DNA of 64,000 nt from 2-02-FULL-55-14 sp964534125 (GCA_964534125.1 CAZHOJ010000001.1:682001-746000), one strand, 5' to 3'. Shown: positions 1 to 9,899, counted from the stretch's first letter. Notes: generated by a model not told the origin, from the letters alone. Translations and numbers: made by a program.

Positions 1-820
1 GGATAAGATCACCGGCATTCGCGACTCCCCCGAACAGGATGATCGCCTGAGGACCGGTATGGGCCACCGCGTCTGCCAGCTTCAGACCGAGGTACCTGCC
101 CGTCCGGTCGAACGCCTCCAGCGCGATCCGGTCCCCTGCCGCAGCAGCGACGGCCACCTGTTTTGCTGTGAGCGATGCGAAGGTGCGATCCCGCAGTTCG
201 CTCGCATCATTCCGGATGCTCAGCAGTTCGACGACCGTGCGGCAGATGCCCGGCGCCGACACATATGCTTCCAGACATCCCCGTCTTCCGCAGCCGCATT
301 CGCGGCCGTCCGGATCGACGATGGTGTGGCCAATCTCGCCGGCGAATCCGGTCGCCCCGTAGACAAGCTCGCCATTCGCAACGATGCCGCTTCCGAGACC
401 GGTACCCAGGGTGATTAGGATAAAATCCTTCATGCCGCGCGCCGTGCCGAACATCATCTCCCCGATCGCGGCTGCATTGGCATCGTTCGTTACGGCCACG
501 GGGACCGAGAAGTATTTCCGCAGTTCTTCCTTGACGTCGACGTATTCCCAGGCGAGGTTCGGAGGGGATTCGATGGTCCCGCTGTAGTAGTTCGCATTGG
601 GAGCGCCGATACCGATGCCGACGAGACGGACCTTCTCATCGATGGCCTCCTGCAGACTGACAGCACGGTCATACAGCCGATGGAAGAACTCGGTATGCGG
701 CATATGCGCATTGGTCGGCATTGTGCTGTGTGCCAGCACCCTTCCGGCACTGTCCACGTATCCAAGGACGGTGTTCGTACCGCCGATGTCCACACCGAGT
801 GTGATGTCCGTCCGCGCCAT
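1..820 (-). CDS. ROK-family sugar kinase (glucokinase-like), 3' end cut by window edge
   Basis: Cytoplasmic ATP-dependent hexose kinase of the ROK family. The start is present (ATG on the minus strand at 818-820), and about 273 codons are readable before the left edge. The N-terminus carries the phosphate-binding motif LGVDIGGTNT (residues 8-17). The likely catalytic aspartate is D113 in VTNDANAAA. A glycine-rich LGTGLGSG follows, and the ROK zinc site is visible as GEIGH plus CGCGRRGC (C175, C177, C182). It begins 6 bases after the stop of the upstream hexose permease, so the two are almost certainly co-transcribed: the permease brings in free sugar and the kinase traps it as the 6-phosphate. 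Glucose is the most likely substrate given the GH3 and GH12 genes upstream, but ROK members also include fructokinases and N-acetylhexosamine kinases, so specificity is inferred from context. Confidence 0.93.
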   Translation of the reverse strand, partial: MARTDITLGVDIGGTNTVLGYVDSAGRVLAHSTMPTNAHMPHTEFFHRLYDRAVSLQEAIDEKVRLVGIGIGAPNANYYSGTIESPPNLAWEYVDVKEELRKYFSVPVAVTNDANAAAIGEMMFGTARGMKDFILITLGTGLGSGIVANGELVYGATGFAGEIGHTIVDPDGRECGCGRRGCLEAYVSAPGICRTVVELLSIRNDASELRDRTFASLTAKQVAVAAAAGDRIALEAFDRTGRYLGLKLADAVAHTGPQAIILFGGVANAGDLI

Positions 821-826
821 GGCTTG

Positions 827-2155
827 CTATGCTGTCCTGACGGTTGCGAAGGTCGGTATGTGGCCCTTCAGTGCATAGAACAGAATATAGAGATAGCAGA
901 TCACGGGGACGAAGAAGGCCATCTGGATACCGATCGAATCAGCGATCGCTCCCTGCAACACGGGCACGAGCGCTCCGCCGACAATGGCCATGGCCAGGAT
1001 ACCCGACGCCTGCCCGGTATGCTTGCCGACACCTGCAACGCCCATCGTGAAGATGGTTGGGAACATGATCGAGTTGAAGAGGCCGACAGACAGGATGGCC
1101 CACATGGCAACGGATCCGCTCGCCAGCATTGCTATGACCACGAGAACGATGGCGGCGACCGCATGGAATGCGAGAACTTTTCCCGGGTTGATGTACCGCA
1201 TGACGAACGAGCCGACGAAACGTCCTATCATTGCCCCGCCCCAGTAGAACGCCACATAGTTGCCGGCCGTTTCGGGTGTCAGATTCGCGATCCCGGGTTC
1301 GCCGAGGAAATTGACGAGGAAGCTGCCGATGGCGACCTCCCCGCCGACATAGACAAAGATCGCAAGAGCGCCGAGGATCACATGCCGGTACTTCCACGCG
1401 CTCGGATGGAGATGATCATGGTTCGAACCGCCATCCGCGGCGGACGCAGACGACCCGGCCGAGATCTTCGGGAACTTGAAAAGACCCATCAGCACGGCGA
1501 TGATGATGAGCGTGAGCGCCAGCCCGAGATAGGGCGTCTGGACCGACTCGGCTTCGGCGATCCGGTATGCCTCGACATCTGCTGCGACCATCGTGGCCAA
1601 CTCAGCGGGACTTTTCACCGCAGTCGAAAGAATGAGCCAGGACCCGAACAGCGGCGCGATCGTCGTGCCGAGAGAATTGAACGCCTGTGTGAGTGTCAGT
1701 CTGCTCGCCGCCGTTTCCGGCCGGCCAAGGATGGCCACATACGGGTTCGCCGCAACCTGCAGCAGTGTGATACCCGATGCGAGGATGAACAACGCCACCA
1801 GAAAGACCAGATAGGAACGTTCACCTGCCGCCGGATAGAAGAGCACGCAGCCGAGGGCCGCCGTGAGAAGACCGATGACGATGCCATTCTTGTATCCGAA
1901 TTTTTCGACCAGTCTGCCCGACGGGAGCGATACAAGGAAATAGGCGGTGAAGAAACTGAACTGAATGAGCATCGCTTGCGCATAGTTCAGCTCGAAAACG
2001 GCCTTGAGATGCGGAATGATAATATCGTTCAGACATGTGAGGAAACCCCACATAAAGAAGAGTGTCGTCAGAACGACGAGCGTCGGCGTATAGTTGCTCT
2101 GCCCGTGCGTCGGATCGGCCTGTACGGCCATGCCTGGTGCATTGGTCCCTGCCAT
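827..2155 (-). CDS. Sugar:proton symporter, MFS FucP/GluP family
   Basis: Inner-membrane permease of 442 residues, usual length for the glucose/galactose/fucose MFS family. After a 25-residue cytoplasmic N-terminus the first membrane helix contains FFMWGFLTCLNDIIIPHLK, the signature of FucP/GluP transporters. The hydrophobic pattern is consistent with 12 helices and a central charged loop. A GGAG ribosome-binding site lies about 9 bases before the ATG. The next gene (ROK kinase) starts 6 bases after the stop, and a GH12 endoglucanase is upstream. The likely role is import of glucose or another monosaccharide released by the GH3 beta-glucosidase. Substrate cannot be fixed from sequence; fucose, galactose and glucose transporters share these motifs. 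Confidence 0.93.
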   Translation of the reverse strand: MAGTNAPGMAVQADPTHGQSNYTPTLVVLTTLFFMWGFLTCLNDIIIPHLKAVFELNYAQAMLIQFSFFTAYFLVSLPSGRLVEKFGYKNGIVIGLLTAALGCVLFYPAAGERSYLVFLVALFILASGITLLQVAANPYVAILGRPETAASRLTLTQAFNSLGTTIAPLFGSWLILSTAVKSPAELATMVAADVEAYRIAEAESVQTPYLGLALTLIIIAVLMGLFKFPKISAGSSASAADGGSNHDHLHPSAWKYRHVILGALAIFVYVGGEVAIGSFLVNFLGEPGIANLTPETAGNYVAFYWGGAMIGRFVGSFVMRYINPGKVLAFHAVAAIVLVVIAMLASGSVAMWAILSVGLFNSIMFPTIFTMGVAGVGKHTGQASGILAMAIVGGALVPVLQGAIADSIGIQMAFFVPVICYLYILFYALKGHIPTFATVRTA

Positions 2156-2262
2156 TCGGGGCTCCTGCGTTGGGGAAATGGATGTTCTGTGAGAGAACTG
2201 TTGTGAGGACGTTACCTCTGGTGCCTCAATCGCCGCCGTGGTGCCCGGCCGTGCGGTGGACC

Positions 2263-3075
2263 CTACCGTACCGAGACAGCGTATGACCGGATCCGTGTAT
2301 CACCGACGCCTGAAACCACCTCATTGCCGAACTCGATGGACGAGAGGTATTCCCCCCCGGTGAGAAGACCAGCGTCCCTGGCATATGCGAGCAACGGCAG
2401 GACTTCGAGCGTATCTGCCGCAGCCGGAAGGTCCACGCGGCTGAATGCGATGTATCTCCACCCGCCTCCGAAGTTGTCACCGACATACACGTCGTAGCGC
2501 GTTCCCCCGATCGTCGTTCGCTCGCGCAGTGTACCTCCGGGCAGCATGGACCCGTAGCGTTCGAGCCAGATCATGATCTCATGCGTAATGGGTGGAACGC
2601 TGAAGGAGGTTGGATCGGGTGTGTCTGTCAGCCAGAGATCGAACGCGGTATTTCCGCTGCCCATGTGAACGATCTCGAGATCGTATCGAACCGAGACCTG
2701 CTGAAGTGCATTGATGACAGCCGGAAGCGATGCGGTGGTTGTCGTGGAGGAGGGTTTTCTGCCGAAGATGATCTCCGGGTATGCCTTGACCGACCCTCCC
2801 GAATCGGGCCAGTCCCAGGTCCACCGGGCGCTTACCCCACCATCGGCGGCATCGCCCAGCCCAACACATTGCGTCCAGCCGGTAAGGTCTCCCTTACCCC
2901 ATGTGTTGTTCTCCACCCGATACTCGCCGACCGTCAAAACAACGCCATCCTGGCACTGCAGGACAAGGTCCTCCGGCTCTACGCGTTCGACAGCGTCCGA
3001 TGTATGGGTGCTTTGCCCTCCACTGCATCCCGCAGCGATAATGCACGCTCCGATGAATCCGCGGCACGCCACCAT
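2263..3075 (-). CDS. GH12 family endo-beta-glucanase/xyloglucanase, lipoprotein
   Basis: Predicted glycoside hydrolase family 12 enzyme, which cleaves internal beta-1,4 bonds in soluble glucans or xyloglucan by a retaining mechanism. The start at 3075 is chosen because GGAGG lies 8 bases upstream; an in-frame ATG 60 bases earlier has no such site. The first 17 residues form a short lipoprotein signal ending in AAGC, so the enzyme is probably anchored to a membrane by C17. Family marks in order: VENNTWG (about residue 54), YPEIIFG (99), FDLWLT (145), EIMIWLE with the likely nucleophile E166, YDVYVG (194), and YLSSIEFGNEVVSG with the likely acid/base E252. It lies 71 bases after the GH3 gene stop. 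The family call is from motifs read by eye, and substrate choice among cellulose, mixed-linkage glucan and xyloglucan is open. Confidence 0.85.
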   Translation of the reverse strand: MVACRGFIGACIIAAGCSGGQSTHTSDAVERVEPEDLVLQCQDGVVLTVGEYRVENNTWGKGDLTGWTQCVGLGDAADGGVSARWTWDWPDSGGSVKAYPEIIFGRKPSSTTTTASLPAVINALQQVSVRYDLEIVHMGSGNTAFDLWLTDTPDPTSFSVPPITHEIMIWLERYGSMLPGGTLRERTTIGGTRYDVYVGDNFGGGWRYIAFSRVDLPAAADTLEVLPLLAYARDAGLLTGGEYLSSIEFGNEVVSGVGDTRIRSYAVSVR

Positions 3076-3146
3076 ATCCCGCCCTCCGAGGACATCGCCG
3101 GCTCTGGAAAGGGACAGGATCGACGACAGGCCCACGGTCCGTCCTC

Positions 3147-5420
3147 TCAGCGCAGTTCGAACTGCTGCCGCAGCGAATCCACCGTGACCGCGAACATGCC
3201 CGGCTCCACGATGCGCGTGTTGTCCAACCCGATGAAGGACAGGTCAGGAGCGCTGAGCGTGAAGGTCACCGTCCGGGTCTCACCCGGCTGCAGGTCCACC
3301 TTGCTGAATCCTTCCAGCTGTCGCACCGGCGGCGTTACGCTTCGATAGAGGTCCGACACATACAGCTGGACGACCTCTTTCCCTGCACGGTCGCCCGTAT
3401 TCTTCACGTCCACGTGGATGACGATCGGCTCGTCCATTCCATAGACCGGACTGGTGACGACCAGATTCGAGTACTCGAACGTCGCATAGCTCAGACCGAA
3501 CCCGAACGGGAACTCAGGGTCATACACATTCCCGTCGACGACCTCCGACACCTTGCAGTCGTACGGAACGATGGCGTTCGGATAGCGCGGGTAGGTGACG
3601 GGCAACTTGCCGCTTGGATTGACATCCCCGTAGAGCACGTCCGCTATCGCGTGCCCGCCTTCCATGCCCGGCAGGAACCCGAGAACGATGCCATCCACCG
3701 CGTCAACGATCCGTCGGATGATACGGGGCCTTCCCTCAGCGAGGACGAGGACGACCGGTTTCCCGGTCTGTGCGAGCTTCTCCGCAAGGACAAGCTGGGA
3801 CTCGTCAAGCGTGAGGTCGTTGATATTTCCGGGGGTCTCACAATACGCCGGCTCACCCAGGCACACGACCAGCACATCCTGGTCCTTTGCTGCCTCGACG
3901 ATAGCGTCATAGTCGGGAGCATCCGTGAACGAATCAACGGCCTTATAGGTGACGTTGGCAGACCCCGCACGTTCCTGGATAGCTTCGAGGATCGTGAAAC
4001 TCTCCTGCGGATACAGCGATTCCTCATTCCCTTGCCAGGTGATCGTCCATCCCCCGTTGAGAACCGAAAGCATGTTCGCCGTCGGTCCTGTCACCAGCAC
4101 TTTCGCAGACGGGTCGAGCGGAAGGACGTGATCATCGTTCTTCAGCAGAATGATGGATTCCTGAGCTGCCGCTCGGTTCGCAGCGGTATGCTCTTCGGAG
4201 GCAAACGCCTTGCTCAGTGATGGTTCGCCGTACGGCTTTTCGAACAGGCCGACCATGAACTTGACGCGAAGGATCCGGCGAACAGCGTCATCGATCCGTT
4301 CCATCGGAACGGAGCCCTCCTTCACGAGGGCGACGAGGTGATCGTAAAAGCTGAAATCGAGCGGGACCATGCTCATATCCACGCCCGCCATGACCGCCAG
4401 CTTCACCGCCTCTTTCGGAGTTGCCGCAACCTTGTCACGCCCGTTCAGGCGCTCAATGTCAGCCCAGTCCGAAACGACGAAGCCCTGGAAACCCCACTCG
4501 TCTTTAAGGACCTCCGTGAGCAAATGATAGTTGGCGTGTCCGGGAATTCCGTTGACCTCTGCGGAGTTGACCATGACGGTCATTGAACCTGCCTTGACCG
4601 CCGCTTCGAAGGGGGGAAGAAAATATTCACGCATCATTCGCTCGCTGATCCATGCGGGCGTGCGGTCCTTGCCGCTCAGCGGAAAACTGTATCCCACATA
4701 ATGCTTCAGGCATACAGCAAGCTTGTCAGGTGCGCTCATATCCTTCCCCTGCGCCCCCTCGATGTAGGCCTTCCCCATCACCGTGGACACCAGCACATCC
4801 TCACCGAATGTCTCCCACAGCCGCGGCCACAATGGCTGGCGTCCCAGATCGAGGACCGGGTAGAAATTCCAGGGGATCCGCGAGGCTTTGACCTCATGGG
4901 ACGTGATCTCACCGGCACGACGGGCGACCTCAGGATTCCACGTTGCCGCCATCGATATGCCCTGCGGGAACAAGGTGGCTCCGTCGGTGTAGTTCGCACC
5001 ATGAACGGCATCGATCCCGTAGAGGACGGGGATCTTCAGACGTGACTTCTTGGTCGCCACATCCTGGATCTGCGTGATGACATTCTCCCAGTGATCGATG
5101 GAGTAGCCTTTCGGGCCGACGTTCAGGATCGATCCCACGTGGTAGGACAGAACGGCCTTCTCGAGCTTCGCAGGGTCGAGGGTATGAGGTTCCTGCCGTC
5201 CGTCCTTGCCCGCTGAGACGACATCGATCGTGACCTGGGTCATCTGGCCGACCTTTTCCTCGACCGTCATCTGCTGCAGCAATGCCTCGACCTTCCGATC
5301 GATCTCAGGTGTTGCAGTCTGTCCGCCTGTCTGGGGCCGGGCCTGCCCTGAGGCTCCCTGGAGCGCGAAGCATGCCGCGAGTGAAAGGGAAATGAGGGTT
5401 GATCGTGTATGCGCATTCAT
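3147..5420 (-). CDS. GH3 beta-glucosidase, exported (BglX-like)
   Basis: Exported 757-residue retaining exo-acting beta-glucosidase. An N-terminal signal peptide ends near residue 28. The catalytic barrel follows (about 40-390) with LYGIDAVHGA and KHYVGY, and the nucleophile aspartate D318 lies in GFVVSDWADIERL. The alpha/beta sandwich contains ESIILLKND and PSGKLPVTYPR. The C-terminal fibronectin-III-like domain starts near KNTGDRAGKEVVQLYVSD (about 675). This is the full BglX-type architecture at usual length. It would convert cello- or xylo-oligosaccharides, or laminari-oligosaccharides, into free sugar for the MFS permease downstream. It is 31 bases after the PorV-like gene and 71 bases before the GH12 gene, in the same direction. 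Linkage specificity is not determined by sequence alone. Confidence 0.95.
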   Translation of the reverse strand: MNAHTRSTLISLSLAACFALQGASGQARPQTGGQTATPEIDRKVEALLQQMTVEEKVGQMTQVTIDVVSAGKDGRQEPHTLDPAKLEKAVLSYHVGSILNVGPKGYSIDHWENVITQIQDVATKKSRLKIPVLYGIDAVHGANYTDGATLFPQGISMAATWNPEVARRAGEITSHEVKASRIPWNFYPVLDLGRQPLWPRLWETFGEDVLVSTVMGKAYIEGAQGKDMSAPDKLAVCLKHYVGYSFPLSGKDRTPAWISERMMREYFLPPFEAAVKAGSMTVMVNSAEVNGIPGHANYHLLTEVLKDEWGFQGFVVSDWADIERLNGRDKVAATPKEAVKLAVMAGVDMSMVPLDFSFYDHLVALVKEGSVPMERIDDAVRRILRVKFMVGLFEKPYGEPSLSKAFASEEHTAANRAAAQESIILLKNDDHVLPLDPSAKVLVTGPTANMLSVLNGGWTITWQGNEESLYPQESFTILEAIQERAGSANVTYKAVDSFTDAPDYDAIVEAAKDQDVLVVCLGEPAYCETPGNINDLTLDESQLVLAEKLAQTGKPVVLVLAEGRPRIIRRIVDAVDGIVLGFLPGMEGGHAIADVLYGDVNPSGKLPVTYPRYPNAIVPYDCKVSEVVDGNVYDPEFPFGFGLSYATFEYSNLVVTSPVYGMDEPIVIHVDVKNTGDRAGKEVVQLYVSDLYRSVTPPVRQLEGFSKVDLQPGETRTVTFTLSAPDLSFIGLDNTRIVEPGMFAVTVDSLRQQFELR

Positions 5421-5451
5421 TGTTCGCCTGTGATAATCAGTCAGGAAAAGA

Positions 5452-6486
5452 TCAGAAGGTGACCGTCAGGGTCACTTTCTGGGCGTTCTTGAGTCGTGCA
5501 AACTCCAGATACGAATAGTCGACACCGATCTGCAGATTGCCCAGGAGATATTGCTTGATGCCGACGCCGGCGGTGAATGATTCTTCCGAGTCCTGCTGGA
5601 ACATCGACTTCATGCCGCCGCGGAGGTAGAACATGTCGTTGAAGACATACTCGCCGCCGAGATTGACGCTCTCGTAGTCGTCGCTCGGGTGGGCCGCATC
5701 GACGGCGAGCGTGAGCTTGCCGATCACATCGAGGTCCGCAGCATAGGAGATGCCGAAGCGGAAATTCAGCGGCAGGTCCCATTCTTCCGTGGACACTTCG
5801 GCGGGGATACGCCCGTTGTTCCCGCTGGCCGTAACGTCTGCATCGTACAGGACCAGCGCATTATTCCCCTGCATCTGCATCTTGCTGCCGAAATTGGAGA
5901 TCGACATGCCGAGCGTGATGCCGGCGAACGGCGTCCTGTACTTGACGCCCATGTCAACGGCGACAGCGCTGGCGCTCATCTTCCATATCTTCTGGTACAC
6001 GAACTTCGGATTGAAGCCGATCGCGAAGTTGTTCGTGAGCTTGATGGCATATGTCAGGCCGATGGCCATGTCGGTCACGCCGAAGATCTCCCCCGTCCCA
6101 TCCTGCTGGTCGATCGTCGTGACGTTCATATTGTCGATGTTCGACAGGGTCACGTTGACGCCGATGGCCCCTATCGCGCCCATATCGACGGTCGCACCGA
6201 CATAATCATATCCGATGTCCGCTATCCAGCTGGTGTGGTCGACAATGAAGCTGATGCCCCCGATGTCCGTGATGCCGGCCGGATTCCAGTACATCGAACT
6301 CGGGTCGTCCGCGACCGCAACGAACGCGCCGCCCATCGAAAGGGCCCGCGCACCCTGGGCGATGTTGAGGAAGGGGGCCGCTGCGGTCCCGCGCTTCGAC
6401 ACCTCCGTCTGCGCCTGCCCGACGGCCGCGATGAGAACAGAGGTGATGGCCAGGATCGATCCGTATCGTTTCAGTGTCGTCATCAT
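5452..6486 (-). CDS. PorV/PorQ family outer-membrane beta-barrel protein
   Basis: A 344-residue exported protein with a signal peptide (about 1-25) and the N-terminal block GARALSMGGAFVAVADDPSS followed by YWNPAGI, typical of the PorV/PorQ family. The rest alternates as barrel strands and ends in VTLTVTF, with a C-terminal aromatic residue as in outer-membrane proteins. Known PorV proteins act in type IX secretion by shuttling cargo from the translocon to the attachment machinery; other members have unknown roles. Its start overlaps the stop of the upstream T9SS-type surface protein by 4 bases (ATGA), implying translational coupling. A dedicated attachment or export partner for that surface protein is a reasonable inference, not a demonstrated function. 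Confidence 0.85.
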   Translation of the reverse strand: MMTTLKRYGSILAITSVLIAAVGQAQTEVSKRGTAAAPFLNIAQGARALSMGGAFVAVADDPSSMYWNPAGITDIGGISFIVDHTSWIADIGYDYVGATVDMGAIGAIGVNVTLSNIDNMNVTTIDQQDGTGEIFGVTDMAIGLTYAIKLTNNFAIGFNPKFVYQKIWKMSASAVAVDMGVKYRTPFAGITLGMSISNFGSKMQMQGNNALVLYDADVTASGNNGRIPAEVSTEEWDLPLNFRFGISYAADLDVIGKLTLAVDAAHPSDDYESVNLGGEYVFNDMFYLRGGMKSMFQQDSEESFTAGVGIKQYLLGNLQIGVDYSYLEFARLKNAQKVTLTVTF

Positions 6487-9400
6487 TTCACCACCGCGAA
6501 TTTACCGATATGCTCCCCGACGCCGGGTGCCTCGACATGGTAGACATACAGCCCGTAGGCGATATCCGCCCCATCATCCGAGATGAGGTCCCATGCCTTC
6601 GATCCGTCCGTCGGATCCGATTCTTTGTAGAGGGTCTTCACGAGCTGCCCCGTGACCGTATAGATCCTGATGGTGCAGGGGGTCGGGAGGTTCTTGAACT
6701 CGATCTTCCTGTCGCCGCGGCCGGACACATAGAGCGTGCGGCGTTCCCACGTCGCGGTCGCGATGTACGGGTTCGGGACGACACTGATCCTGGAAAGCTC
6801 GGACCGGGCCAGGTCCGCATCGCTTCGCGACGCTATGGTCTTGAACGTGAACCGGTCGTCGGTCATGAACGGCCGTTTGGTCCGGAGCACATACCTGTCG
6901 CCATCCTGCGGGAGCACAGGAATCCCGAACGGCTGTCCGTACGTGACCTTGTAGACGATCTTGAAGGTGCTTGCGTTGACGTATCCGTCCAGGATCCTGA
7001 TGGTATCCCCGATCGAAAGGGTCACGGAATTGTCCACGTCATCCACGATGAACCTGACGCGCTCGCCCGAGGTCGTATTGGTGATCTGCAACGGTACCGG
7101 CATCTGCGGATATCTCGGTGGCAGGCTGAACGCAGTCGTATCCGCCGCCGAACCGAAGAATCTGATCTCATAGTCGGCGGCCCATGCGACGTTGCGTGCC
7201 TGGATGCTGTTGTCAGCGGCCGCCAGCATGACCACAGTGCTGCTCCCGACGAGCCACCCGCTGTTCGCATAATCGATGGTCACCGAGGTGTCGTTGCTGA
7301 CAGCGAGGATCATGCCGTCGAAGGGACCGGTGTATTTTCCTTCCGCGAGCTTGTCCATCGGAACGTTCTTCAGGAGCGTATCGACTGCCCCTCCCTTCGT
7401 CCGGATGATGGAATAGTCGGAGGTCTTGTATGGAGCGATCAGACCGGTCGAGGAGAAGGTGACGTCATACTGGGTACCCTCTGTGACCTCGACTGGATTG
7501 AGGACGGTCAGTTCGAGGTGCCCGGTGCCGATCCCGGATGTCACCGTGCTGAGGTCGCCATCCACCCCCGGCGGCACATAACCCGCCGACGGAGCGTTGG
7601 GAGTGACCACTGCACAGTTGATGTCGACGAACTTGAGGACACCGTTGAAGTCCTCAGTGATGATCTTTGTGCATTCGGTCGGTTGCAGACCGTTCGTCCC
7701 CTTGTTCGGATCTCCCATATCATAGGAGACAACCGCGTAGTAGTAGCGCATACCGTTCGTGACCGTCGAATCGATGTAGGTATGCTGCAGTCCGGTGTTG
7801 TTTCCCCGCCAGAAGTGGGCGCCGTTGATACCGACCGGATCGGGCCCCGCGATCGAATCGACGAGGTCGAACTGTGCGATGGGTTTCCAGTACTTCGGGG
7901 AACCCTTGGAATCAGTGATCAGCTTGATATCGTTGAATTCCGCGTCGCTGCTCCTGTAGACCAGATATCCCTCGAAGTCCCGCTTGTACCCCTTCGACGG
8001 ATCGTTGGGGTCTTCCAGCCCCATGAACCGGTCGACGGATTGCTCAGCGATCGCGTCCCAGTACAAAAAGACGCGCCCGTCCCCGGGAACGGCCGTGACG
8101 TGCGGCGTGTAGGGCGGTTTCGAGAAATTATAGTTCGCGTCGTAGATCTCCTGGACGGTCTCCTTGTTGAAGATGATGTCTTCCAGGTCCTCACCAAAGG
8201 CCAGCGCCATCGAGAAGCGTTCGCGCCGTCCCTGTTTCAGCGGGAACGGACCGGATGAGAACACCATGCTGATGTTCGTATTGTTCACGGTCGTATCGCG
8301 GAACCCGCTGTTCATCTTGTTCCACATCACGTCGTCATTCTTCGGCCATCCGCCGGTCGGTCCCTTGTCCGCCAGGATATACAGGGCGACGGCCTGCAGC
8401 CCGATCTGGTCCGACTCGTCCTTGTCGGTTTGATCGAAGTTCGGCTCACCCGGCGTGGGAACACCGTCCGCCTCCCCCACGTCCGCCCCGGTCCATTGAA
8501 GGTCCTGCGGACCGACGCCATCCCGACCGAGATCGTCGTTCAGCGGCTCACCGATGTTCCAGTCCCCGCTGTTGTCGAGATCGGCGTAGGGGACCCAGTC
8601 GCCATCGTTGTCCACGCCGTCGTCACGGGTCTCGTCTACCATCCCGTCCTCGTCGTCATCGATCCCGTTTGTTGAATTTCCGGGGCTTTCCAGATAGGCG
8701 TACCCCACGTAGCCGGTCTTCCAGTTGTCCGGCGTGCCCGTTCCCTGGGGGTTCCAGGCATACGCCAGGTCCAGCCGCGTATCGTAGCGTCCGCTGTTCC
8801 CGCTGTTGTTCGTCCCGCCGACACCGGGATCGGTATAGAACCCGAAGCAGGTCGTGTCGTGGTCCCAATCGGAGATGTTCACAATATCATAGTGCCAGAA
8901 GACGATATCCTCTGCGAGCACGTGCGACCACTGGAAACCGCGGACCTCGACGCGAACGCCGATCCCGCCATGGGTCGAATCGCCGGAGAGCGGATAGTAG
9001 TTGAATGGAGGACGGGTGAACTCTTTGTCCTTTGAGTCGTCCATCACAAAAAAGGTCTCGAAGTCGGAGTTCGTGACGCCCCGGCCGAAGTATCCGTACC
9101 AGAATCCGTCCCATTCCGGCGTCAGGCCCAGCGCCTGCGGCCAAGCGTTTGGAATGGTTGACGTGTCTTTGTTGATGGCCGGACGCGTCGCTGACGGCTT
9201 GGCGTACCCCGGTACCGGCTCGAGCACCCAGAGCTCGCGCGTGATCGGGTCCTGATCGACCTCTTCCCTGTATGCCGCCAGGACGGGCGTCACGACCCTG
9301 TTGTTCCCGGGTGCGAGGACCTTCGCACCGATCAGCACGGAGACACCGTCGAGGTAGGAATGGTTGGTCCCCTTCGGCCAGATCCCGGACGGCTGGAAGG

Positions 9401-9899
9401 GCCAGTGCCCCACTTCGCCGTTGTTGTTGAAGAGGGTAAGGACCTGGTTCCCGTCCATCACCCCTTCCTTCCGATACTGCACGTTCCCTTTCGCGTCACT
9501 CCGGTACGGGACGATAGAGGCGGGAACGGTCGCCTGCCCCGTACCGGAGACGGACAGATGGCCCGTGAATGACGGGTCATTTGTAACAAGCCCGACGCTC
9601 CCCGTATCGGGGCCGACGAGGCGCGGGCGCATGACGAGGGTCATCGCGACAGAATCGCCCGCTGCGACGATCGCCGTGAGCGGTGAGACCGACATCGCAG
9701 GATTCGTGGACGTGAATCCCGTGACCTGCAGCGCCGCATTGCCGCCGTTGGCGACGTAGAATGTCTGCTGTGACGCAGTGTTCAACGGGATGGTCCCAAA
9801 ACCGACCGAGGTCGGGCTGAATCGTCCCTGTGGCTGCGCGAAGAGCACCGTGCCCGACACCATAAGTGCCGCTGCGCCGACGAACCTTGTAAAGACCAT
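6483..9899 (-). CDS. Large secreted surface protein with choice-of-anchor-D-like N-terminus and T9SS-type C-terminal domain
   Basis: A 1138-residue exported protein. Signal peptide about 1-22. Residues about 25-130 form an immunoglobulin-like domain (VGFGTIPLN, then FYVANGGNAALQVTGF) like the choice-of-anchor D/Hydin type. Around residues 400-490 is a strongly acidic, calcium-binding-like stretch (GIDDDEDGMVDETRDDGVD, DLDNSGDWNIG) resembling thrombospondin type-3 repeats. A fibronectin-like region follows (HVTAVPGDGRVFLYWD, about 605). The C-terminus (VVPNPYIATATWE, then IRIYTVTGQLVKTLYK) is a variant T9SS sorting domain. It sits between a TonB receptor and a PorV-like barrel and overlaps the latter by 4 bases, so it is probably a cell-surface component of glycan capture. 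No catalytic domain was recognised. Confidence 0.85.
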   Translation of the reverse strand: MVFTRFVGAAALMVSGTVLFAQPQGRFSPTSVGFGTIPLNTASQQTFYVANGGNAALQVTGFTSTNPAMSVSPLTAIVAAGDSVAMTLVMRPRLVGPDTGSVGLVTNDPSFTGHLSVSGTGQATVPASIVPYRSDAKGNVQYRKEGVMDGNQVLTLFNNNGEVGHWPFQPSGIWPKGTNHSYLDGVSVLIGAKVLAPGNNRVVTPVLAAYREEVDQDPITRELWVLEPVPGYAKPSATRPAINKDTSTIPNAWPQALGLTPEWDGFWYGYFGRGVTNSDFETFFVMDDSKDKEFTRPPFNYYPLSGDSTHGGIGVRVEVRGFQWSHVLAEDIVFWHYDIVNISDWDHDTTCFGFYTDPGVGGTNNSGNSGRYDTRLDLAYAWNPQGTGTPDNWKTGYVGYAYLESPGNSTNGIDDDEDGMVDETRDDGVDNDGDWVPYADLDNSGDWNIGEPLNDDLGRDGVGPQDLQWTGADVGEADGVPTPGEPNFDQTDKDESDQIGLQAVALYILADKGPTGGWPKNDDVMWNKMNSGFRDTTVNNTNISMVFSSGPFPLKQGRRERFSMALAFGEDLEDIIFNKETVQEIYDANYNFSKPPYTPHVTAVPGDGRVFLYWDAIAEQSVDRFMGLEDPNDPSKGYKRDFEGYLVYRSSDAEFNDIKLITDSKGSPKYWKPIAQFDLVDSIAGPDPVGINGAHFWRGNNTGLQHTYIDSTVTNGMRYYYAVVSYDMGDPNKGTNGLQPTECTKIITEDFNGVLKFVDINCAVVTPNAPSAGYVPPGVDGDLSTVTSGIGTGHLELTVLNPVEVTEGTQYDVTFSSTGLIAPYKTSDYSIIRTKGGAVDTLLKNVPMDKLAEGKYTGPFDGMILAVSNDTSVTIDYANSGWLVGSSTVVMLAAADNSIQARNVAWAADYEIRFFGSAADTTAFSLPPRYPQMPVPLQITNTTSGERVRFIVDDVDNSVTLSIGDTIRILDGYVNASTFKIVYKVTYGQPFGIPVLPQDGDRYVLRTKRPFMTDDRFTFKTIASRSDADLARSELSRISVVPNPYIATATWERRTLYVSGRGDRKIEFKNLPTPCTIRIYTVTGQLVKTLYKESDPTDGSKAWDLISDDGADIAYGLYVYHVEAPGVGEHIGKFAVVK

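Noticed and set aside
680..2206. Long plus-strand open frame opposite the hexose permease
   Set aside because: Composition is shadow-like (many Arg, Asp, His, Cys), no ribosome-binding site, and the opposite strand encodes a clear MFS protein.
6474..8258. 594-codon plus-strand open frame opposite the large T9SS-type protein
   Set aside because: It is antisense to a gene with clear domain structure and has no family motifs; high GC creates such frames.
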